From Pseudomonas sp. (lineage in GTDB: Bacteria; Pseudomonadota; Gammaproteobacteria; Pseudomonadales; Pseudomonadaceae), in the NCBI RefSeq assembly GCF_030150285.1, contig NZ_JASLGE010000077.1, forward strand, positions 42,864 through 106,863: a DNA stretch of 64,000 nt, read 5' to 3'. The notes beneath the pieces are model-generated. The model was not told the origin of the DNA. It ran no database searches and saw only the letters and a program-made list of their open reading frames with translations. Below, one piece after another: positions 44,410 through 54,210 of this stretch. The number at the start of each line of letters is the position of its first letter. Position 1 is the stretch's first letter. The position numbers were made by a program, and so were the translations under genes.

Positions 44410-44504
44410 GGGTACTCCGTTCGGCGCAGGATCAATTAGCGGGGTATGATAGCGGCCATTCGAACCACTGAAAATTTATCCAGCGTTTTGCGCGCCCGAA
44501 AATC

Positions 44505-46649
44505 ATGATTAGTAACGAACTCAAATCCCAGATCCAGGGCGCTTACTCGCGTTTTCTCGAAGCCAAGAGCCTCAAGCCGCGCTATGGCCAGCGTTTGATG
44601 ATCGCTGAAGTGGCCAAAGTGCTGGGCGATATCGACACCGACGAAGAAAACCACCGCACTGGCGAACCAGCGGTGGTCGCCGTTGAGGCAGGCACCGGCA
44701 CGGGCAAGACGGTGGCGTACAGCCTGGCAGCCATCCCGACCGCCAAGGCGGCGGGCAAACGGTTGGTGATCGCGACGGCGACTGTCGCGTTGCAAGAGCA
44801 GATCGTCTACAAGGACCTTCCTGACTTGATGCGCAACAGCGGGCTGAATTTCAGCTTTGCGCTGGCCAAGGGCCGCGGGCGTTATATGTGCCTGTCCAAA
44901 CTCGACATGTTGCTGCAGGAAGGCCATGCGCAAACGGCGACGGCGCAGTTGTTCGAGGAAGAAGGTTTCAGGATCGAAGTGGACGAAGCCAGTCAAAAGT
45001 TGTTTACCAGCATGATCGAAAAGCTGGCGGGCAATAAGTGGGACGGCGACCGTGACAGCTGGCCCCAGGCCCTGGAAGACCAGGACTGGGCCCGCCTGAC
45101 CACCGATCACAGCCAGTGCACCAGCCGCCATTGCCCCAACTTCGGCCAGTGTGCCTTTTATAAGGCCCGTGAAGGCATGGGCAAGGTCGACGTGATCGTC
45201 ACCAACCACGACATGGTGCTGGCAGACCTCGCTCTGGGCGGCGGCGCGGTGTTGCCCGACCCGCGTGACACGCTCTATGTGTTCGACGAAGGCCATCACC
45301 TGCCAGACAAAGCCATCGGTCACTTTGCCCACTACACCCGGTTGCGTTCAACCGCCGACTGGCTGGAGCAAACCGCCAAAAATCTCACCAAGCTGCTGGC
45401 CCAACACCCGTTGCCTGGCGACCTGGGGCGTTTGCTGGAACAGGTGCCGGAACTGGCCAAAGAGATCAAGGCGCAGCAACAGTTCATGTTCCAGGCCTGC
45501 GAGCAAATCGCGGATTTCAAGGTCGGTGAGGAACCTGAAGGGCGCGAGCGCCCGCGTCATCGGTTCGTCGGGGGGCTGATCCCCGACCACCTGCGCGAGA
45601 TGGGCATCGAGCTGAAAAAAGGCTTTTCACGGCTGACCGACTTGTTCACCCGGTTGACCGAGATCCTCAAGGACGGCATGGACGGCGAAGTCAATATTGG
45701 CATCACCAGCAATCAGGCCGAAGAGTGGTACCCGCTGTTTGGCAGCCTGTTGTCCCGTGCCCAGGGCAACTGGGAACTGTGGACCGCGTTCACCGTGGAA
45801 GACCCGGAAGATAACCCGCCCATGGCGCGGTGGTTGACCCTGGCTGAAAGCGGCACGCTGTTCGATATTGAAGTCAACGCCAGCCCCATCCTGGCGGCTG
45901 AAATGTTGCGCCGTAACCTGTGGAATGTGGCCTACGGCGCGCTGGTGACCTCAGCGACGCTCACGGCACTGGGCACCTTTGATCGCTTCCGTATGCGGGC
46001 CGGTCTGCCCAGAACGGCGGTGACGGCCGTGGTGCCGAGCCCGTTCCATCATGCTGATGCAGGTGTGTTGCGCGTACCGGACCTCAAGGCTGACCCGCGT
46101 GATGCCACGGCCCACACCGCCGCCATCATCCGTGATCTTCCAGGGTTGGTTGAAGGCTCACGGGGCACGCTGGTGCTGTTTTCGTCGCGCAAACAAATGC
46201 AGGACGTGTTCGACGGCCTGGAGCGCGATTGGCGCAAGCAAGTGTTTATCCAGGGCAACCTGTCCAAGCAGGAAACCCTTAACAAGCACAAGGCGCGGGT
46301 CGATGGCGGGGACTCCAGCGTGCTCTTCGGGCTGGCCAGTTTCGCAGAGGGTGTGGACTTGCCCGGCGCGTATTGTGAGCACGTGGTCATTGCCAAAATT
46401 CCTTTTTCGGTGCCCGACGATCCTGTTGAGGCGGCGCTGGCCGAGTGGATCGAAGCCCGCGGTGGCAACCCCTTCATGGAAATCTCGGTGCCCGATGCGT
46501 CGCTCAAGCTGGTCCAGGCCTGCGGACGACTGCTGCGCACTGAGCAGGACCGGGGCACTATCACGCTGCTGGATCGGCGTTTGGTCACCCAGCGCTACGG
46601 CAAGGCGATTCTGAACGCCTTGCCGCCTTTTCGCCGCGAAATATCTTAA
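44505..46649 (+). CDS. dinG: ATP-dependent DNA helicase DinG
   Basis: A 714-residue XPD-type superfamily 2 helicase. Walker A GTGTGKT is near residue 67. Cysteines for the 4Fe-4S cluster are in YMCLSK and QCTSRHC…GQC. The DEGH box follows, and the C-terminal helicase domain has QACGRLLR. It resolves D-loops, R-loops and G-quadruplexes. I see no LexA box directly before it. Confidence 0.95.
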   Translation: MISNELKSQIQGAYSRFLEAKSLKPRYGQRLMIAEVAKVLGDIDTDEENHRTGEPAVVAVEAGTGTGKTVAYSLAAIPTAKAAGKRLVIATATVALQEQIVYKDLPDLMRNSGLNFSFALAKGRGRYMCLSKLDMLLQEGHAQTATAQLFEEEGFRIEVDEASQKLFTSMIEKLAGNKWDGDRDSWPQALEDQDWARLTTDHSQCTSRHCPNFGQCAFYKAREGMGKVDVIVTNHDMVLADLALGGGAVLPDPRDTLYVFDEGHHLPDKAIGHFAHYTRLRSTADWLEQTAKNLTKLLAQHPLPGDLGRLLEQVPELAKEIKAQQQFMFQACEQIADFKVGEEPEGRERPRHRFVGGLIPDHLREMGIELKKGFSRLTDLFTRLTEILKDGMDGEVNIGITSNQAEEWYPLFGSLLSRAQGNWELWTAFTVEDPEDNPPMARWLTLAESGTLFDIEVNASPILAAEMLRRNLWNVAYGALVTSATLTALGTFDRFRMRAGLPRTAVTAVVPSPFHHADAGVLRVPDLKADPRDATAHTAAIIRDLPGLVEGSRGTLVLFSSRKQMQDVFDGLERDWRKQVFIQGNLSKQETLNKHKARVDGGDSSVLFGLASFAEGVDLPGAYCEHVVIAKIPFSVPDDPVEAALAEWIEARGGNPFMEISVPDASLKLVQACGRLLRTEQDRGTITLLDRRLVTQRYGKAILNALPPFRREIS

Positions 46650-46742
46650 GCGCATGCCGGCCTTTTCGCCGGCTTGGCTGTCTATGCTCTGACAATCACC
46701 ACCTCACAGGCTTTTGCGGCCGTTTGGGAGACCTTGATTCAT

Positions 46743-49094
46743 ATGATTCGCCGTTCGCTGTCTGCTGTAATTGCGTTGCTGGTCACGACCCCGCTGTTGG
46801 CGGCGCCTGCCGGTCAACAAACCCTGTTCAACTTCGTTCGTCCTGCCGATGTGGTACAGGTGACGACCGTAGATGCGAGCTTGCCGCAATACAACGCGGA
46901 GCAAACGGCTGAAGGTGAAGTGCTGCGCCGTGTGACGTTCAGCCCGGCGGCTGCGCCGAGCCTGCGCTTAACCCCGCAGAGCGGCGTGTGGGACTGGTCG
47001 CAGTCCGGCATGATGACGCTGCGGGTGCAAAATGCGATGAGCTGGGCGCTCACCCTCGACGTGACCGTACAGAGCACCGATGGCAAGACCCTCACCAGCC
47101 GCATTGACCTACCGGCTGGCCCGGCGCAAACCCTGCTGTTGCCGTTGCAGGCCAATTCGGCGCACAGCCAGGGCATGCGCGCGGGGCCGCCCATGCCGAT
47201 GACGCTTGATGGGCAACGTATCTTATTGGCCAACAGCCAGGGGGCGATTGATCGCAGCCAGGTGGCTTCGGTCACGGTATCGATCCCGGGCCCGAACGCG
47301 GCGCAAAGCATTTTGCTCGAACGTTTTGGTGTGCAGGACGGCGAAGGCGTGATCAAGGCGGTGTACGGCGCGATCGTGGACGGGTATGGCCAGTCCACTC
47401 GCGCCAAGTGGCCCGAGCGTGTCAGCACCGATGAACAACTCAAGGCGGGGGCCGCCAAAGAGCAACAACAACTCAAAGACTGGCGGGTCAAGCAGCCAGA
47501 TCTGGACGCATACGGCGGCTGGCTCAAAGGCCCTGTGTTTGAGGCCAGTGGTTTTTTCCGGAGCGAAAAGCGCCATGGCCGCTGGTATCTGGTCACCCCC
47601 GACGGTCACCCGTTTTACTCACTGGGCCTGAACGCCGTAACGGCCAACGACAGTCAGACCTACGTGGCCGGGCGTGAATGGATGTTCACCGACTTGCCGG
47701 CGGATGGCGCGCCGCTGGCCGGGTATTACGGCTCATCGAACCACAACAATGGTAATGGGGCTTCGCAGGGGCGCGGTTTCAATGCCGGGCGCTGGTACAA
47801 CTTCTATGGTGCCAACCTGCAGCGGATCTACGGCCAGCCCTGCACGGTGCCCGACGCGCAGCAGGCCGTTGAGTCTGCCAGGCCGTGTGCAACCGAAGCT
47901 TTCGATGCCAAACGCTGGCAGACCCACACTCTTGATCGCCTGCAAGCCTGGGGTTTTAACACCATTGGCAACTGGAGCGACCCGGAACTGGGCCTCAATG
48001 ATCGCGTGCCTTACACCTTGCCGCTGTCGATTGTCGGTGATTACACCAGCATCAGTACTGGTACAGATTGGTGGGGCGGCATGCCGGACCCGTTTGACCC
48101 GCGCTTTGCCATGGCCACTGAACGCGCCGTGGCCATTGCTGCCCGCGATCATCGTGATGACCCGTGGTTGATTGGCTATTTCGCAGATAACGAGCTGGCA
48201 TGGGCCGGTCCCGGGGATGATCCGAAATCACGCTATGCCCTGGCCTTCGGCACGTTGAGAATGACCACCGACGTACCGGCCAAACGTGCCTTCCTCAAGC
48301 AATTGCGCGACAAATACCGTAACCAGCAAGGCCTGTCCAAAGCTTGGGGCGTGGATATTCCCGCGTGGGAATTGATGGAAGACCCAGGTTTTGAGGCACC
48401 TTTGCCCAGTGCCGAACACCCGGAAATCGAAGCGGATTACCAGTATTTCCAAAAAGTGTTCGCCGACACTTACTTCAAGACCATCTCGGATTCGTTGAAA
48501 TGGCATGCCCCGAATCATTTGTTGCTGGGCGGCCGCTTTGCCGTGAGTACTCCAGAGGCTGTGCGTTCGTGTGCGCAGTACTGCGATGTGCTGAGCTTCA
48601 ACTTCTATACCCTCCAGCCACAGGATGGTTACGATTTTGCCGCGCTGCGTGACCTGGACAAGCCGGTCATGATTACCGAGTTCAACTTCGGCTCCCGCGA
48701 CCGTGGTCCGTTCTGGGGCGGAGTCACCGAGGTGGCCAATGAAGAAGCGCGTGGCCCGGCCTATGCCCGGTTTCTCAAGCAAGCCGTCGCCGAGCCATCA
48801 ATTGTCGGCGTGCACTGGTTCCAGTACCTGGATCAACCGGTTACCGGCCGTTTGCTGGACGGGGAAAACGGTCACTTCGGTCTGGTCGGCATCACGGACT
48901 TGCCGTTTAACGGGTTTGTCGAGAGTGTTCGCAAAACCAACCTCAATACCCTTCAACAATTGGGTCAGGAAGCCGCCAAGGCACAGGTTGAAACCGAGCA
49001 GGCGATCAAGGCGGCCCGGCAAACCCCTGAAGATGGCAACAGTGCCAGCTCTGGCGGGGGCCATGCGGGTGGCCACTCAGGCAAGGGGCACTGA
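46743..49094 (+). CDS. secreted glycosidase of the GH42/agarase type with a His/Gly tail
   Basis: A 783-residue protein. A signal peptide covers about residues 1–21. The N-terminal beta-rich region (about 22–270) precedes a TIM-barrel with a GYFADNELAW Asn-Glu pair (likely acid/base Glu) and a later MITEFNFG (likely nucleophile Glu), as in clan GH-A. The C-terminal 40 residues are Gln/Glu and Gly/His-rich (GGGHAGGHSGKGH). Annotated relatives are called beta-agarase or beta-galactosidase, but the substrate is not known. I chose the ATG at 46743, directly before the signal. Confidence 0.78.
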   Translation: MIRRSLSAVIALLVTTPLLAAPAGQQTLFNFVRPADVVQVTTVDASLPQYNAEQTAEGEVLRRVTFSPAAAPSLRLTPQSGVWDWSQSGMMTLRVQNAMSWALTLDVTVQSTDGKTLTSRIDLPAGPAQTLLLPLQANSAHSQGMRAGPPMPMTLDGQRILLANSQGAIDRSQVASVTVSIPGPNAAQSILLERFGVQDGEGVIKAVYGAIVDGYGQSTRAKWPERVSTDEQLKAGAAKEQQQLKDWRVKQPDLDAYGGWLKGPVFEASGFFRSEKRHGRWYLVTPDGHPFYSLGLNAVTANDSQTYVAGREWMFTDLPADGAPLAGYYGSSNHNNGNGASQGRGFNAGRWYNFYGANLQRIYGQPCTVPDAQQAVESARPCATEAFDAKRWQTHTLDRLQAWGFNTIGNWSDPELGLNDRVPYTLPLSIVGDYTSISTGTDWWGGMPDPFDPRFAMATERAVAIAARDHRDDPWLIGYFADNELAWAGPGDDPKSRYALAFGTLRMTTDVPAKRAFLKQLRDKYRNQQGLSKAWGVDIPAWELMEDPGFEAPLPSAEHPEIEADYQYFQKVFADTYFKTISDSLKWHAPNHLLLGGRFAVSTPEAVRSCAQYCDVLSFNFYTLQPQDGYDFAALRDLDKPVMITEFNFGSRDRGPFWGGVTEVANEEARGPAYARFLKQAVAEPSIVGVHWFQYLDQPVTGRLLDGENGHFGLVGITDLPFNGFVESVRKTNLNTLQQLGQEAAKAQVETEQAIKAARQTPEDGNSASSGGGHAGGHSGKGH

Positions 49095-49208
49095 TAGCCC
49101 ACAAAAAGTGATCTGCGACAATACAGTTCGTCGTTAACCGCGGCAGCGGGCTGTGCTTTTAGTGTTCTTTGTCTAAGGTGACTCCCTTAACTGAAAGGAG
49201 TCTTCGAC

Positions 49209-50354
49209 ATGGAAGCGAAAGGCACGTGTGTAAGTGGGTTCGAAGCCGTTCAGCAGGCCTTTGAGTCAATCTTTGATGATCCCCAGGAGCGCGGGGCGGG
49301 TATTTGTGTGCAAGTGGGTGGCGAGACCGTGGTGGATCTGTGGGCGGGCGTAGCGGACTTCGAACGTCAAAAGCCTTGGGGCCATGACACCCTTGTTAAT
49401 GCGTATTGCACGATAAAACCCTTTACCGCCGTGGCGACCTTGATGCTGGTAGAGCAGGGCAAACTGGAACTGGATGTGCCTGTGGCCCGTTACTGGCCTG
49501 AGTTTGCCCAGGGCGGCAAGGATCAGGTCACCTTGCGCCAGGTGTTGTCACATACCTCGGGGTTGCCAGCCCTGCGCCTGCCAAACAGAACCCCCACCAT
49601 GTACGACTGGCATGAGATGGCCGCCATCCTGGCGGCTGAGCCACAGTGGTGGCAGCCCGGAACTGACCTGGGTTACGGTGCCACGACCTATGGTTGGATC
49701 CTCGGCGAGCTGATCCGTCGGGTGGAAGGCCAAGAGCCGTGTGACTTTATTCGCGAGAAAATCTCGCAGCCCAACGGGCTGGAAGTCCACATGGGCGTCG
49801 AGGAGCAGCACTTTCATCGTATTGCCGGCTTTGATCGGGCTGAAGGGCGGCAGGGTGATCAATATGCGGTAGACCTTCGCAAGGTCATCGTCAATGAACC
49901 TGAGCACGTGGCAACGCTTGCGTTTACCAACCCGAACGTGGGCCCCGGTCAAACGTCGGATCCTCGATGGTGGGCCTACCGCCAGCCCGGTGTGAATGGT
50001 CACGGAACCGCCCATGGGCTGGCCGGTTTTTACAGTGCGCTGCTGGGCGGGCGATTGATCGGCCCAGAGCTGTTAAGTGAGTTTACTCAGGAGCACAGCA
50101 ATGGCATGGACCGTACACTGTTGCGGCCCATGCGCTACGGGCTGGGCTGCATGATGGAGCAACCGGCTGATCCAGGGGCTTCGTTCGGTATGGGCAGCCG
50201 CGTGTTTGGCCATGTCGGGCTGGCCGGCCCGGTGGGTTTTGCTGACCCGGACCGGAATGTGAGCTTTGGCTTTGTGACCACCACAATGGGTAGCCATGTG
50301 CTCATGGATCCGCGTGCGAAAAAACTGGCCACGCTGGTTTACGCTGCGCTTTGA
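49209..50354 (+). CDS. family VIII-type esterase with Cys at the nucleophile position
   Basis: A 381-residue class C beta-lactamase-like hydrolase (EstB type). The SxxK nucleophile reads Cys67-Thr-Ile-Lys70, encoded TGC at 49407–49409. The Tyr156 general-base position and the HVG region near 332 are kept. The next gene is a close paralogue with Ser at position 67. A normal serine enzyme is thus changed here, and it may be inactive, or act as a thiol hydrolase or as an ancillary protein. GAAAGGAG precedes the ATG. Confidence 0.85.
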   Translation: MEAKGTCVSGFEAVQQAFESIFDDPQERGAGICVQVGGETVVDLWAGVADFERQKPWGHDTLVNAYCTIKPFTAVATLMLVEQGKLELDVPVARYWPEFAQGGKDQVTLRQVLSHTSGLPALRLPNRTPTMYDWHEMAAILAAEPQWWQPGTDLGYGATTYGWILGELIRRVEGQEPCDFIREKISQPNGLEVHMGVEEQHFHRIAGFDRAEGRQGDQYAVDLRKVIVNEPEHVATLAFTNPNVGPGQTSDPRWWAYRQPGVNGHGTAHGLAGFYSALLGGRLIGPELLSEFTQEHSNGMDRTLLRPMRYGLGCMMEQPADPGASFGMGSRVFGHVGLAGPVGFADPDRNVSFGFVTTTMGSHVLMDPRAKKLATLVYAAL

Positions 50355-50369
50355 TGGCCTGAGAAAAAG

Positions 50370-50397
50370 CAGGTGTGATGCTCGTCACACCTGTTTT
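50370..50397 (+). terminator. terminator between the two hydrolase genes
   Basis: CAGGTGTGA and TCACACCTG arms with a 6-base loop are followed by TTTT, so the paralogues have separate transcripts. Confidence 0.85.
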
Positions 50398-50564
50398 CCC
50401 TGCACCCGTTTCACAAAATCTACACCCTCACCCTGTTACTTTCTGTCATATGGCCCCAATGCACATAAATTGTGCGTCTGGAGTGGTTTGCTCTGTTTCA
50501 AAATTTGACAGGGACTGGAACAATGCACGCCTTGTATAGCCAAGCGTGATCCAGGAGGGTAGGG

Positions 50565-51710
50565 GTGCAGATTCAAGGGTTTTATGACCTTCAATTCGAA
50601 ACCGTGCGCGATGCGTTTGCTGATCTGTTCAACGATCCGCAAGAGCGTGGTGCAGCCCTGTGCATTCAGATCGGTGGCGAGACGGTTATCGACCTGTGGG
50701 CCGGAACCGCTGACAAGGACGGTACGCAGGCATGGCACTCGGACACGATCGTCAATCTGTTCTCCTGTACCAAAACCTTTACCGCCGTTGCGGCGCTGCA
50801 ATTGGTGGAAGAGGGCAAGCTGGCGCTGGATGTACCGGTTGCTCGTTACTGGCCTGAGTTCGCGGCCGCTGGCAAGGAGACCATCACCTTGCGGCAGTTG
50901 CTTAGCCACCGTGCCGGCTTGCCTGCACTGAGGCAACTGATGCCTGCCACGGCTTTGTATGAGTGGCAAACGATGGTGCAAGCGTTGGCGGCTGAAGCAC
51001 CCTGGTGGACGCCCGGACAAGGCCATGGTTATGCCGCGATCACTTATGGCTGGCTGGTGGGCGAGTTGATCAAACGGGCCGACGGGCGTAGCCCCGGGCA
51101 ATCGATCGTAGCGCGCACCGCTACACCGCTGAGCCTGGACTTTCATATAGGCCTGGCAGACGGCGAATTTGAGCGGGTGGCGCACATTGCCCGCAGCAAG
51201 GGCAACCTGGGCGATGAAGCGGCTCAGCGCTTGCTCAGGGCGATGATGAATGAACCGATGTCCATGAGCACCCGGGCATTCACCAATCCACCGTCTATCA
51301 TGACCAGCACCAATAAACCGGAGTGGCGGCGGATGGAGCAGCCAGCCGCCAATGGTCACGGTAATGCCCGTAGCCTGGCGGGTTTTTACAGCGGTTTACT
51401 GGACGGTCAATTGCTTGAAGCCGAGATGCTTGAGCAATTGACCCGCGAACACAGCGCTGGAGAGGATAAAACCTTACTGACCCCAACACGTTTCGGCTTG
51501 GGCTGCATGCTGGACCAGCCGGACAGGCCCAACGCGACCTTTGGCCTCGGGCCTCAGGCATTTGGCCATCCGGGGGCCGGTGGTTCAATCGGCTTTGCCG
51601 ACCCCGAGCGTGACGTGGCTTTCGGGTTCGTGACGAACACCCTGGGGCCTTATGTTTTGATGGACCCTCGTGCCCAAAGCCTGGTCAAGGTCTTGGCGCA
51701 GTGTTTGTAA
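50565..51710 (+). CDS. family VIII-type serine esterase
   Basis: A 381-residue EstB-like hydrolase from a GTG at 50565 with a strong AGGAGG. It keeps Ser67-Cys-Thr-Lys70, Tyr156 and the HPG region, so it should be catalytic. It has no signal peptide and is probably cytosolic. It is the paralogue of the preceding gene, of the same length and alignable without gaps in the first 160 residues. The substrate is unknown. Confidence 0.88.
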   Translation: MQIQGFYDLQFETVRDAFADLFNDPQERGAALCIQIGGETVIDLWAGTADKDGTQAWHSDTIVNLFSCTKTFTAVAALQLVEEGKLALDVPVARYWPEFAAAGKETITLRQLLSHRAGLPALRQLMPATALYEWQTMVQALAAEAPWWTPGQGHGYAAITYGWLVGELIKRADGRSPGQSIVARTATPLSLDFHIGLADGEFERVAHIARSKGNLGDEAAQRLLRAMMNEPMSMSTRAFTNPPSIMTSTNKPEWRRMEQPAANGHGNARSLAGFYSGLLDGQLLEAEMLEQLTREHSAGEDKTLLTPTRFGLGCMLDQPDRPNATFGLGPQAFGHPGAGGSIGFADPERDVAFGFVTNTLGPYVLMDPRAQSLVKVLAQCL

Positions 51711-51820
51711 TCGGGTATTTGTAGGTCATAGGTCGGAACCTTGTAGCTTTTATCTCTTCAATACGTTTTTTTATGTAGGCATAGTGCCCCTTTATTCTTA
51801 ATTCATTGTGTGGATATTCA

Positions 51821-52816
51821 ATGTCATCTAATAAGACCCTCGCCCTGGCGCTTTGCCTGGTTATTACCGGTTGCGCGCAAACCCCACAGAATGATGCCGA
51901 CAGCGGCCATAAATGGTGGCAGTTTGGTTCTTCGGATCAGGCATCGAGCCCTAAAGATAAAAGCGTCGCTGACGCCTCAAAACCTGCGGACACTAAACCC
52001 GTGGCCAAGGCAGCGACCCCGGCTCCTGCGGTAAAAGCAACGTCCGAAAAGAACTGGTGGTGGCCGTTTGGTGGCAACGATAAAGACACCAAGGCTACGA
52101 CCGTGGGTGTGATTCCGATGCCGGATCCGAAAATCACTCAGGCCTGGCTGGATGAATATGAGCCTCGCCTGCGTGTCGCGATCAAGGATACGAACCTGCA
52201 ACTGGAGCGCCGCGAGAACTTGTTGGTGATTGTGGCCTCTGCCGACAGCTCGTTCAAAGCGACCCGTCCGGACTTGCTGATGCCTGCGATGCTGGGGCCC
52301 TTTACCCGCGTGGCAAAAGTGGTTGAAGGCGATCCAAAAACGGCCGTGTTGGTACTGGGTCATGCCGACTCTTCAGGCACCATGGCCGCCAATACCCGTT
52401 TGAGCCTTGACCGCGCCAAGTCGGTGGCCGCGATTTTTCGCATGAGCGGCCTTGAAAGCAATCGTCTGACCCTGCGTGGCATGGGGTCTGTCATGCCGCG
52501 CGCGGCCAACGACAGTAACGAGGGGCGCTCGCTCAACCGCCGAGTCGAAATCATGATGACTCAGCAAGCAACGATGGTGGCGCTGGTGAGCAAGTACAGC
52601 CAGCCGGCCCTGTCGCCAGCCGATCTGGTCGCTGTTCAGCCCGCCGTCGCGCCTTCTGATGCCAAAAAGGCTGCCGCGCCTGCCAAGAAATCGGCTGTCG
52701 CCAAAAACACAGCACCGGCCAAAAAAGCCGTGAAAAAGACCCCGGCCAAAAAAACGGTCGTGGCTAAAGAAGCAGCACCGAAAAAAGTTGCAGCAAACGA
52801 TCAGACCAAGAACTGA
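51821..52816 (+). CDS. OmpA-like lipoprotein with a Lys/Ala/Pro-rich tail
   Basis: A 331-residue protein. A lipoprotein signal ends in Thr-Gly-Cys18. An OmpA-like peptidoglycan-binding domain lies at about 160–255, with GHADSSG, MGSVMPRA and NRRVEIMM. The last 50 residues are Lys/Ala/Pro repeats (KKAAAPAKK, KKAVKKTPAKK) of histone H1/AlgP kind. I chose the ATG at 51821 over a TTG 15 bases upstream. A basic tail on an envelope protein may touch DNA, polyanions or LPS. Confidence 0.82.
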   Translation: MSSNKTLALALCLVITGCAQTPQNDADSGHKWWQFGSSDQASSPKDKSVADASKPADTKPVAKAATPAPAVKATSEKNWWWPFGGNDKDTKATTVGVIPMPDPKITQAWLDEYEPRLRVAIKDTNLQLERRENLLVIVASADSSFKATRPDLLMPAMLGPFTRVAKVVEGDPKTAVLVLGHADSSGTMAANTRLSLDRAKSVAAIFRMSGLESNRLTLRGMGSVMPRAANDSNEGRSLNRRVEIMMTQQATMVALVSKYSQPALSPADLVAVQPAVAPSDAKKAAAPAKKSAVAKNTAPAKKAVKKTPAKKTVVAKEAAPKKVAANDQTKN

Positions 52817-52839
52817 TTGATTCAGGGAAGGAGTGCGTC

Positions 52840-53487
52840 ATGACCCAAGCGCTGGCTGATATGCGCCGTGATTACACCCGCGATGGACTGGCCGAAGATC
52901 AGGCTCCGGCTGAGCCCTTTGCACTGTTTCATCGGTGGTTCAGCGACGCCGTCAAAACCGAGCAGCCCCCTGTCGAGGCGAATGCCATGACGTTGGCTAC
53001 GGTGGATGATGAGGGGCGGCCGCATTGCCGGGTGTTGTTGCTCAAGGGGCTGGATGAGCAGGGTTTTACCTTCTTCACCAATTACACCAGCGCCAAGGGC
53101 GAGCAATTGGCGGCCAGGCCCTTTGCCGCCATGACGTTTTTCTGGCCGACCCTGGAGCGTCAGGTGCGCATTGAAGGCGACGTGGTGAAAGTGACGGCAC
53201 AAGAGTCTGATGCGTACTATCAGGTTCGCCCCCTGGGCAGCCGAATCGGTGCTTGGGCTTCGCCGCAAAGCCAGGTGATTGCCAACCGTGAGGCCTTGAG
53301 CGAATTGCTCAAGGCCACGCAAGAGCGCTTCACTGACACCCAACCGCATTGCCCCGACCATTGGGGCGGTTACCGATTGCTGCCCCGGCGCATTGAATTC
53401 TGGCAGGGTCGCCCCAGCCGCCTGCATGATCGATTGAACTACCGGCGTGAAGGGGCGCAGTGGGTCCGTGAGCGCCTGGCCCCCTGA
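52840..53487 (+). CDS. pdxH: pyridoxamine 5'-phosphate oxidase
   Basis: A 215-residue FMN enzyme making pyridoxal 5'-phosphate in vitamin B6 metabolism. It has the family motifs GRPHCRVLLLKG, FFTNYTSAKG and the C-terminal RIEFWQGRPSRLHDR. GGAAGGAG precedes the ATG. It lies 23 bases after the lipoprotein gene. Confidence 0.97.
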   Translation: MTQALADMRRDYTRDGLAEDQAPAEPFALFHRWFSDAVKTEQPPVEANAMTLATVDDEGRPHCRVLLLKGLDEQGFTFFTNYTSAKGEQLAARPFAAMTFFWPTLERQVRIEGDVVKVTAQESDAYYQVRPLGSRIGAWASPQSQVIANREALSELLKATQERFTDTQPHCPDHWGGYRLLPRRIEFWQGRPSRLHDRLNYRREGAQWVRERLAP

Positions 53488-53662
53488 AGCAGGGCTACAA
53501 TCCTGTGGTTAAGCGCTACCCTTTACAAACGTTCTTGAGCGGTTGTCAGCGTTGCGTTGGCTGTACAGCCGCTGAATAAAGCCAACATTATTCACGCCGT
53601 GCGGTGACAGACTTCTGGTTGCGGCGTCTAATGAAAAACTGTTTTTTTGTGGAGTTGATCCT

Positions 53663-54127
53663 ATGCGTAAATCCGTACTGCTAGTTGCTGCTTTTTCGAC
53701 CCTGTCCGTCCTGTTGGGTGGCTGCACATCGAACTTGACGGGTGACTCATATTCGCGTGATGAAGCGCGCCGCGTTCAGACCGTTCGCATGGGGACCATC
53801 GTTGCCTTGCGTCCTGTACAAATTGAAGGCACCAAGACCCCAATCGGCGCGGCCACCGGTGCCGTCATCGGGGGTGTGGGCGGCAGCGCCATTGGCGGTG
53901 GCCGTGGCAGCATCGTAACGGCCGTTATCGGTGCCGTTGCCGGTGGTTTGCTGGGTTCGGCCGCCGAGTCGGGCCTGACCAAAACCCAAGGTGTTGAGAT
54001 CACCGTGCGTGAAGACGATGGCAGCACCCGTGCTTATGTTCAGCAGGTTGAGCCAAACCAAGTGTTCCGGGTTAACGAGCGTGTACGCATCATGACCGTT
54101 GATGGCACCAGCCGCGTAACCCAGTAA
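53663..54127 (+). CDS. SlyB-like glycine-zipper lipoprotein
   Basis: A 154-residue lipoprotein. Signal and lipobox end in Leu-Gly-Gly-Cys21. A glycine-zipper stretch (about 65–110, GAATGAVIGGVGGSAIGG) crosses or coats the outer membrane, and the end has the SlyB/Pcp-type ITVREDDG part. The role in envelope stability is inferred from the family. Confidence 0.88.
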   Translation: MRKSVLLVAAFSTLSVLLGGCTSNLTGDSYSRDEARRVQTVRMGTIVALRPVQIEGTKTPIGAATGAVIGGVGGSAIGGGRGSIVTAVIGAVAGGLLGSAAESGLTKTQGVEITVREDDGSTRAYVQQVEPNQVFRVNERVRIMTVDGTSRVTQ

Positions 54128-54147
54128 CTCCGGGTTCAGCGCCAAAA

Positions 54148-54183
54148 CAAAACCCCGGCCAGTTCGCACTGGCCGGGGTTTTG
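54148..54183. terminator. bidirectional terminator between the SlyB-like gene and nhaA
   Basis: AAACCCCGGCCAGT and its exact complement around TCGC, with T runs on both sides. Confidence 0.92.
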
Positions 54184-54210
54184 TTTTTAGCACCGATTAA
54201 AGCGGCGGGG

